Origin: Datura wrightii
Taxonomy: Eukaryota; Streptophyta; Magnoliopsida; Solanales; Solanaceae
Direction: 5' to 3'
NCBI GenBank assembly: GCA_035772735.1
Contig: JASDFA010000002.1
Location: forward strand, 36,166,501 to 36,230,500
Length of the DNA stretch: 64,000 bases
Shown: one piece after another, positions 56,630-64,000 of the stretch
How the letters are laid out: every line of letters starts with the position of its first letter
Position numbering within the stretch: the first letter of the stretch is position 1
The notes under the pieces: model-generated
Seen by the model: the letters and a program-made list of their open reading frames with translations, nothing else
What the model was told of the DNA's origin: nothing
The model's database searches: none
Translations under genes and position numbers: made by a program

Positions 56630-57951
56630 TGTTCGACGCTTGTGGGTATATAGCTACACACAAGTGCACGTGGTCGAACAAGTAGTAAAGTGGCTTAAGT
56701 AAGCCAAGTATCGATCCCACAGGGACTGGGCTAGGGTAACAATCTACTCAAGTGTCACTATACTTTTAACTCTAAAAATGCAGACAACAGTGTGAAGAAG
56801 AGTTTGGTATTTTGGTTTCTAATTCTATACTAATTATAAAACGAATATACAATTTGAGTCTAAACTATGAATATGAGCATGCGAGGTTAAATGAACATGA
56901 AAAGAAACAAATTATCGATACAATTTGGTTAATCTTTCCTCCAGTTGCTAGTCCAGAATTATTGCCAATGGATTAAAACTCTCGTATTTAACCCAACTTA
57001 AGAATCATGAACCGTCCACCTACATTTCTGTGATAAAACGAAATTCATGTTCTAGCCATACAATACTGATTCCTTAATAGACTAATACGACTTTCAGGTA
57101 TATTTCTATTTTAAAGGTAAATCAATTCTCAATTTTCCCAAACTAAGAAAAGATCATATCCTATCAATTCACAACTTTCCAATTTCTTGCTCTCTCGAGT
57201 GAAACTAGACTTTTTAGATATACATTAACATTGGCCACACATTAATGTAGTAAGAACAAGAATCAATAGAACAACCATGGAAGAAAAGATGAAAAACCAA
57301 ATGATCAATAATTACATTGCAATACAATTGTTCTTAACCTCAGCAAGAAGAGGATTTAGCCACTCCTTTGTGGATTAAACATCATTCAATGAGTGTTAAT
57401 CATACAAGCAATTGAAATAAAGAAGAAGGAGATAGAGAAAAACCCTGAGATTATCGTCCCCTCAACTGCCTGTAACCCACGTTCTTGCTCCACTAAGTCA
57501 GAATAATTAAAAATGAACCTAAGTGTTCTATTTATACTAGTGGGAATTTTTTCCGGAATAACAAGCAACATGTCACGGCGTGCAACGCGGCGCTAGGCCA
57601 ACGTGCCACGGCCCCAACGTGCACCTTCGCTGGAATTTGGAAAAAATTCCATATCTAGGCAGAAGGTATCCGCGATGGCAGCGTGACACTGCTCCATCGC
57701 GGAGCCCCTTTAATTTGTGCCTTCAAGTGCTTTTTCCCTTGCTAGCGTCCGAGTCCAACCCCATTCTCTCCCAACATGAATTTTAGCTTCCCAAAATTAT
57801 ATTTCACCTGCAAAACAACGCTAATCATGTTGGTTAGTATAAATTCACATTTTATTACAAATCACATGAGAATGTATAAACATCGATAGATAAACAAGGT
57901 AAAAATGACACATTTGAGTATCACTTGGGCATATAAATTTGCCCAAGATCA
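56630..57951 (-). repeat. G 5' LTR (1322 bp)
   Basis: Plus-strand TGTTCGACGCTTGTGGG to TTGCCCAAGATCA, followed by GTTAC. On the minus strand: start at 57951, GC-rich module at about 57705-57574, TATA box TATAAATAG at 57536-57528. Differences from the 3' LTR are mostly transitions. Confidence 0.92.
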
Positions 57952-58680
57952 GTTACAGTTAAAATATGAGATCTATAATTTTCGGCAGATTAAGAAGAAG
58001 GCACTTCATGAAACCTGGTTGAGGTTCAAAAAGAAGTTGATTAAGTGCCCAAACCATAAAATCCTAGATGACAGTTTGTTGGAAATCTTTTACATCTCTC
58101 TTAATAATAGCTCCAAGGCTGCAGCAGACACGGTGACAGGTGGAGCATTGATGAGTCACACTTGGGAGGAAGCAGCCACTATCCTTAACAGGGTGACAAA
58201 CATAAACATGGATTGGCATATGAAGGAGGCTGATGCAGTGGCGGGTACATATGTTGTTGGTTTGACTGCAGACCAATGAAGGAAGGAGGAAGAACGTGAT
58301 CAGGAGTTGGCTCACATGCGCACATCATTGGATTTGCTAATAAAGCATATCATGGGAGCAGGAGCCAAAAAGTTAAATGTAGTGGGAACACAAGGAAGGG
58401 AGAAGGGAGCAGATCACTCTGATTTTGAGGAAGAGGCAAACTTCCTAGATATCTGGGTGGTGGGTTTCCAGGCCAACACCCAAGCGTCTGGACAATACAA
58501 TTGGCGTCAAGGTTTTGGAAATCAAGGTCGTAACCAATACAGAGACAACTACAATAGGAACGGGTTCAGATATAGGAGCCATGGTCGTGAGCGAGAGGGA
58601 GAATGGAGAAGAAATGACGGATATCGCAATGACCGAGTTGGAGTCTATGTGCCTCCTAACGCATGAGAAGGGGAGGCTGG
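57952..58680 (+). pseudogene. gag: J gag, second part
   Basis: Resumes after the second GTTAC (57952-57956). Open to 58279: RQIKKKALHETWLRFKKKL and DSLLEIFYISLNNSSKAAAD, then EEAATILNRVTNINMDW, matching the order of G's gag. After a TGA it continues in shifted frames to a Gly/Asn/Arg/Gln-rich tail (58480-58666, NRNGFRYRSHGRERE), where Athila-type Gags bind RNA. No clear zinc knuckle was seen. Confidence 0.82.
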
Positions 58681-59237
58681 ACAATCAAAGTTAGAGAGTA
58701 TGATGGCCGAAATGCTGAAAAAGGTAAGGTCCACGGATGATCAGTTAAAAGAAAATTGAAGTGACTTATCAAGCATGGGTCAGAAAGTGGGATCTCACAC
58801 CACCTCCATCAAGCAGATAGAACACCAACTTGGGCAAATGTCGGCATCAATAAACCCTAGAAAAAAGGGACACTTCCTAGAAACACTGTCAAAAATTCAA
58901 TGAATGATGCTCATTACATGGCAGTGATGACTAGGAGTGGTAAAACCGCAGTTGACCCCCCGTTCCCTGTTGAAGTTGAAAGGAGGAAAGAGAGCGTGAT
59001 TGAGGAAGAAGAGATTGGTGATAAGACAAAACATGATGAGTCGCAAGAGGCCCCTAAGGTGAGAAGGAATGCGACATTGATCAAGAGGAAACTCTAGCGC
59101 AAAAGGATATCCCGAGACCACCGCCACCATTCCCACAAAGGATGAAGAAAAAGGTGGACAACGGTAAGTTCCAAAAATTTCTTTCAATGCTTAAACAACT
59201 TTCTGTGAATATACCATTGGTCGAAGCACTAGACTAG
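58681..59237 (+). pseudogene. J gag-protease connector
   Basis: Broken coding text: a heptad-like stretch (SSMGQKVGSHTTSIKQIEHQL near 58770), a start of the form MMLIT..., and an acidic/basic charged piece at 58900-59097 (ERRKESVIEEEEIGDKTKHD). This is the usual charged linker between Gag and protease in Athila-type elements. Several frameshifts. Confidence 0.6.
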
Positions 59238-59824
59238 ATGCCAGGATATGCAAAATTCATGAAGGACCTGGTGACGAAGAAAAGATCTGTAAGCTTTGAG
59301 CTGGTTGACAATGTCCATCACTGTAGTGCCATAGCAACAAGGGTCTTAGCTTGGAAAAAGGAAGACCCAGGTGCCTTGACGATACCTTGCACTATTAGTA
59401 ATGTCGAGTTCGCAAGGGCACTTTGTGATCTGGGAGCTAGCATAAATCTAATGCCTTTAGCGGTCTTCAAGAAGATAGGATTGGTAGCACCCACACCAAC
59501 CAACATGCGGCTACTGATGGTCGATAGAACAGTAAAGGGGCTAGTGGGCACCTAGTTGATGTGCTCGTCAAGGTTGATAAGTTTATATTCCCAGCGGACT
59601 TCGTGATCTTGGATTGCAAAGTCGATTATGAGGTCTCAATCATTCTAGGGAGGCCATTCCTCGCCACTGGGAGAGCTCTAGCAGATGTGGAAGCTGGCCT
59701 GTTGAAGTTCCGGATAAACAAAGAAGAGGTCACTTTCAACATATGTTGGACCATGAAGCAACCAAAGGAATTTAGTGTCATCTCAGCACTTGAGGATGAG
59801 TATGAGTCACTTGACAAATTCTGA
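59238..59824 (+). pseudogene. pol: J aspartic protease
   Basis: The first frame (59238-59555) opens MPGYAKFMKDLVTKKR and carries the catalytic motif CDLGASINLMPL (Asp at about 59426; D-L-G instead of D-T/S-G, as usual in this group). A one-base shift near 59555 passes to a second frame (59561-59824) with FVILDCKVDYEVSIILGRPFLATGRALADV, the C-terminal protease block. The frame stops at 59822, and no RT follows at all, so pol from RT to integrase has been deleted. Confidence 0.85.
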
Positions 59825-59840
59825 GTAGTCAAAAGACTTG

Positions 59841-59886
59841 CGTCGTGCCGCGATGTTAAATCAGGCGCTTCTTTGGAGGCAACCTA
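59841..59886 (+). promoter_or_regulatory. Post-pol conserved box in J
   Basis: CGTCGTGCCGCGATGTTAAA and then AGGCGCTTCTTTGGAGGCAA, starting 17 bases after the last stop. G carries the same box after its integrase (minus strand 53959-53911: GAGCCGCGACGGTAAACC, AGGCGCTGCACGGGAGGCAA). Role unknown; it is non-coding in both. Confidence 0.7.
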
Positions 59887-61096
59887 TGTTATTGAACTAA
59901 TGTGTGATCAGTGTGTAGGGCAATAAAAATAGGTGCCTAATAAATCTGCTGCTATAGGATCTCAGTACGACTCGTGGTGAGGTCCTACGAGTCATGGTAG
60001 CAGTGGTGGTGAAAAGAAGAGAAAATTCTAAGCAAAGTCTGACCTACGACTCATCCTATGATTCATACCTCAATGGTATGAGTCGTAGGATGCACTTGTA
60101 GGTCACCAGGTAAGTTCTCTGTGGTTAAAGTCATTACGGGCTAGGGACGAGTCGTAGGTTTCTCCTAGGACTCGTGGTACGAGTCGTGACGGGTCAAATT
60201 TACCCAATTCGGCCCAAATTTTTAAATTGGCCCTCACCTGCTTAAACTTCAAAATCAACAATCTTCCCAGGCGAACACCCCAAAACCCATGACCCACGAC
60301 TTGAGAATCCTCTTCCCAAACACCCGTAGCTTCCTATCATCAAGACATTAAGCTTGAAATTCTTGCTTCAACTGAGTGTGCAAAGCCCTAGAAGTTGATT
60401 TCCAGTCTATGAATCGACAATCAAGTAGGTGATTTACATTCTAAGTTTTTAATGCTTGAAAGTGAACTTAAAGGAATCGAAAACCCATAAGAATCACTAG
60501 GCATGCTTGAAAATCAATGGGTATGTGCGAAAAACTCCAACTCGACCGAAAACCCATTGGAAATTGATTGAATTTTGAACCAAGAACACCTAAAGGGAGT
60601 TACGGGTAGGGGAGGATTAAGTGGTGTAAAAAGGGAGTTTACCAAATGCTAGACCTGGGGGAAATCTGAGTACCCAAAAATGTGCAAAACAAACACCTAC
60701 ACACTGATCAAAAAGAATAGTAAAAATGGGCTGAAAAAGGGTACGCAGCACAGTACGGGTCGTAGGTTGGCACTACTAGTCGTACAGAGTGCTCGTACCA
60801 CTTATCTTGAAAAAATCGATCTGGGAAACCCACCCTACGACTCGTGGAATCGACCTACAGGTCGTACCATGAGTCGTGGTGAAAAAAAGAATTTGTGCAA
60901 AATGGGACTTCATCAAACGACTCAAGGTACGAATCGTACCTTCATGGTACGAGTCGTACATGCAAGTCGTGGTGCACCATCAGGGCTTCTCACGAGTCGT
61001 ACCTCCAAGGTACGACTCGTACTGGAGGACACATGATGAGATACTGAACTTCTATCTAATTTTTCAAAAATGGAATGCTAACCTCTTTCTCACTAG
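59887..61096 (+). other. J pol-to-env gap with two palindromic-word arrays
   Basis: No protein similarity. Arrays of ACGA(C/G)TCGT words lie at about 59960-60190 and 60750-61025, the same word type as in J's LTR. Examples are GGTACGAATCGTACC near 60929 and TACGACTCGTGG near 60836. The part between them (60200-60740) is AT-rich and shows nothing. The right end is a strong 3' splice site: TGCTAAC at about 61077-61083, then CTCTTTCTCACTAG ending at 61096. Confidence 0.7.
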
Positions 61097-61101
61097 GTAC
61101 G

Positions 61102-63135
61102 ATGACATACAAACGCAGGGCAGACAAAGCATAAGCCCGCAGGACGTTGATAGATGAAACAACAGACTCAGAGTTTGATCAAGCTGGAGATTCACCTAGT
61201 GGTTCACTTGAGGTTATCAAGTAGACACCTAAGACACAGATGGGACAAGAACCACTAGGGTAAGAGGAAAGGCCTAAGCCGAAGAAACCACGACCACATC
61301 TGCTCAAGCTTACCAGTCTGAAGAGGGAGCTAAAAAGGAACAACGAAGGTCGGGAACCCGCTCCAACACTGAGGAAGGGTCAGAAGGAACCCAGAATGAT
61401 GCAGAAAGTAGTGAGGAAGAACTGGAGGAGGAGACCCCTGCCAGAGAAAACAGAATAATGCGGTGGAGAGTGTCGGGTGCTAAAGAGATATATGAACAAG
61501 GCATCACTCTCACCGCCAAAAACAAACCAAAGAGAAGCATCCAAGAAGAACTGCGGATCCTCACTAATTCCTTGAATGAAGTTGAGGAGATGAAGCGTAT
61601 TTTCAGCTTCTATGGGTTATATTGGATGGCCAAGACCCCTACACAATACACAGAGGAGATCGTCAGGGAGTTCTACGCCAACTACCTAGCCATAATGGAG
61701 GAGAAAGCAAAGGAGGGGCAAAAGATAAAGGAGCAGCCTTGCTTGGAGAGTGTTCTAGGATGAGGGTGATTACTAGATGTATCCGATCGGACTATTGCAC
61801 AGATGTTGTATGGACCTCAGTTTAGGCCAACTAAGATAACCCAAGATTATGACTACAGGGTTGAGGCAATAAAGCAAATCAGGAGTCTGAGCAGAGGTGA
61901 GCGACAGAGGCAGTTGCAATGGCTAGCAGAGGTGATAGATGAGAACAAGGACGAGGCTGAGTGGGTTACAGGTGGCAAGCAGGTGACAAAGAATTCATTG
62001 AACTTCATCGCAAAGGCCTGTTGGACATTGGTGAGATATTAATTAGCACCTACAGTTAATGATAACATGTTGAGTGTTGATAGAGTAGCGTGGGTGGTAT
62101 GCCTCATGTCCCGCTACCCTCTTAACATCCGAAGGATCATAGCTATCGAGATACGAGACAGGGAAGTGGAAGTAAGCACTACTATTCCATTCCCGAGCCT
62201 TGTATACAGTTTGTGTAGGGAGCTGAGAGTACAGCGGGGACCCAATAAGCAGATCCAGAATGCCCACATCCATCCCAACAGCTCAGCCAGCAGGGGACAT
62301 ACAGGTGAATGTCCCCAATACTCAGGAGCAGAGCGAGACACCGGCTACAGATGCTAGTCATTCAGAGTCAGCTCCAAGCACCTCAGCTACACCGCTGCCC
62401 AATGTACAGACTCAGACTCTAGCAGGGTACATCTTGGTACCGTAAGATTTCCTCCAAAAGCTGGCAAAGAGATTGACCATGGCTAAGCGCAAAATTTAGG
62501 AAATGATGGAGAATGTAAAGCCATGGGTCAAAATTGAGATAGATGCAGCAGCTCAGGCCCTTCATGCCCACCTGGATAGTTCTGAGAGTAGATTTAACTT
62601 AAGGATGGTGGAGTAGTCAGACACCGGCAGTCTCCATGTGGAGTTGGGGGCGCTTTGGAGCCAAGTGGTTGAGTTGTCTTTATGGCAACCAACTGTTATA
62701 GCAGCCCCCACTCTTTTGGACCTGGATGCAGAGCTTGAGGAGGATATTGACTTGGCAACATACTAGGGGCCAACTACAGTCGGTGATAAAGGCAAGAAGA
62801 GAACTGCCGAAGATGCTGGTGAGGAGAGTTTAAAAAAGAAGAGAAAGAAGGAGAAGGAGCACAAGCGGGCTAGAGCGGAGAGTATGGGAGCTCATGAGGA
62901 GCATATGACTGAGCTGAATGAGAGAGTTAGAGGAGCAGGAAGCTCCACCACAGCTCAGCCCGAGGTTGCTAGTGGCCATGACCCTTAGAGTGAGCCACAT
63001 TCAACCCCAATTTCCACAGAGGCCGTTCAAGCGGCTACAGTCACTGGGGGGGACCACTACCCCGATTGTTACACAATTGAGTGCGCCGGTCACCGTTAGA
63101 GCCACTACTACCATAGAGGTACCACCTCCGTGAGA
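61102..63135 (+). pseudogene. J env-like ORF (putative plant transposon protein domain)
   Basis: ATG at 61102, six bases after the splice-site AG, gives MTYKRRADKA and a stop; related text continues in the same frame, then shifts. Readable blocks: YTEEIVREFYANYLA near 61650, NSLNFIAKACWTLVRY near 61995-62042, then AWVVCLMSRYPLNIRRIIA and PFPSLVYSLCREL near 62090-62230. These share pattern and order with the G ORF at 51406-52626, a domain found in ORFs downstream of pol in Athila-type elements. The C-terminal part (62500-63000) is charged, with a basic cluster LKKKRKKEKEHKRAR. No signal peptide or clear membrane segment. At least two frameshifts and several stops. Confidence 0.72.
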
Positions 63136-64000
63136 TGACAGAGGCAAAGTCTGAGTAGTCACAGGTATGTCCTTCTCCCTTGTTTGATTATATTTTATGC
63201 TTCGGGGATGAAGCTCATTTTATTTAAAAAAGGTGGGTGTACTTGTATTTTTGGGATATTTTTGTTCGCCTGAGGGTTTTTCTTGTCGTGTTTCTTTTCC
63301 CTCAGACATGCGATCTAGTAGACCGGCATGTGTTAGGATTTTTTGTTTTTAGTTGTGATTTTTGTTTGATTAGAAAATAACTTAGGAATACTCAGCCAAT
63401 GAATATGCACTACTTTTGTTGTTTTTGAAAAATTGACACTTTTAAAAAAAAATTTGCTATGTATTTGTGACAACAATGTATGATTTTTATGGATCACGCT
63501 ATGTCATTTAGTTATTGATAGTGCTAGTCTTGTTAAGTCATGTATGAACCATACAGGTAAAGTTAAAATAGTTCATGTACCAAGTGTGACTGAGGTCTTA
63601 GTATTTGTTTTGGTATGTTGTTGAAGATCTAGAACTTGCCTAGTTGGTCTCTGCATAAGTTGAGAATGGTTGGTTAGGAGATGATCATATGTCATTTTTG
63701 TGTTAGCTCACTTTTTGCCTATATTTCTCTACCAAAGTGTCATGAATCCCTTGATCCCACGTTTGAGCCTTAATTGACCATATTTCTTTGATTTACCTGC
63801 TAACCGTACCCATTTGTTTATAATGAACTTGTTTGGCCCTGGTCCTTCCTTGGATATTGTGAACCTCAATATAAGCAAAATTCTTAAGTTGAGGATGGCT
63901 AAAGTAGGGGTGCATAAATGGTGGAAACGGGAGAAAGGGAAAGAAAAGAAAAAGAAGAGAAAAAAAGAATGGTGAAAAATAAGGGGTGGTGAGGTGAAAA
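63136..64000 (+). other. J 3' untranslated region, cut by the window edge
   Basis: T-rich sequence without coding or LTR start. A purine-rich block (63925-63990, ending with GAATGGTGAAAA) resembles one in the same place in G (minus strand about 50460-50330). In G roughly 700 bases remain from there to the polypurine tract, so J's 3' LTR probably begins within about 1 kb of the right edge (inference). Confidence 0.6.

Larger units (their letters stand above)
48286..57951 (-). mobile_element. G: complete but defective Athila-like element (9.7 kb)
   Basis: Perfect duplication GTTAC at 48281-48285 and 57952-57956; two LTRs of 1322 bp each, about 97% identical by eye. Minus-strand order: 5' LTR, primer site, gag, end of RT plus RNase H, integrase, post-pol box, palindromic array, env-like ORF, 3' untranslated region, polypurine tract, 3' LTR. 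Protease, most of RT and part of integrase are deleted. It is the youngest nesting level on the right side, inserted in J's gag. Confidence 0.92.
45941..64000 (+). mobile_element. J: Athila-like element, pol-deleted, open at the right edge
   Basis: 5' LTR, Asp-type primer site, gag (split by G), protease, then a jump to the post-pol box with RT, RNase H and integrase missing. An intergenic part with palindromic words, an env-like ORF region and 3' untranslated sequence follow to the window end. It lies inside E1's RT; left flank TAATG (45936-45940). Protease wording (CDLGASINLMPL), the primer site type and the env-like ORF place it in the Athila group of Ty3/gypsy. The 3' LTR is not reached. 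Confidence 0.85.

Noticed and set aside
59960..61025. Palindromic-word arrays as a CRISPR array or rho-independent terminators
   Set aside because: Words vary in flank, spacing and orientation, spacers are not regular, and the context is a plant retrotransposon.

Overview
This window is plant nuclear repeat DNA with no recognisable host gene, RNA gene or single-copy stretch. Tekay/Del-like and Athila-like Ty3/gypsy LTR retrotransposons, initiator-Met and Asp tRNA primer sites, multi-kilobase LTRs and chromoviral Gag/Pol wording point to a large-genome eudicot. The style resembles Solanaceae, which is an inference. All coding regions are broken by stops, frameshifts or deletions.

Layout. 1-2655: primer site and 5' LTR of a minus-strand element (A1) that runs off the left edge. 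2656-4403: an 86-bp hairpin tandem array, an A-rich low-complexity block and AT-rich DNA. 4404-6250: a family D LTR (D1). 6251-18027: a jumble of minus-strand LTRs (B1, C2, B2) and split gag pieces, into which a plus-strand, gag/pol-free element (C1, 8363-13388) is inserted. 18028-31134: a plus-strand chromovirus-like element F1 (LTR end, primer site, gag, protease, RT/RNase H, integrase, partial D-type 3' LTR). F1 is split at 22644-29144 by a damaged Athila-like element H, which holds a Pol fragment of another family (E2).

31135 onward is a second nest placed inside F1's 3' LTR. A minus-strand element E1 starts at 31135. It is split at 35488-45311 by A2 (2.6-kb LTRs, perfect CTTAT duplication) and again at 45941 by J, an Athila-like plus-strand element that runs past the right edge. 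J is itself split at 48286-57951 by G, an Athila-like minus-strand element (1322-bp LTRs, perfect GTTAC duplication). The order is therefore F1, then E1, then A2 and J, then G inside J.

The most interesting structure is not coding. LTRs of unrelated clades carry GC-rich arrays of short palindromic words in U3, usually just upstream of the TATA box. In the two Athila-like elements the same element-specific word recurs in the gap between pol and the env-like ORF. Both env-like ORFs also start a few bases after a good-looking 3' splice site, and both elements share a short conserved box right after the pol stop. Identities and distances below were judged by eye; no database search was run.
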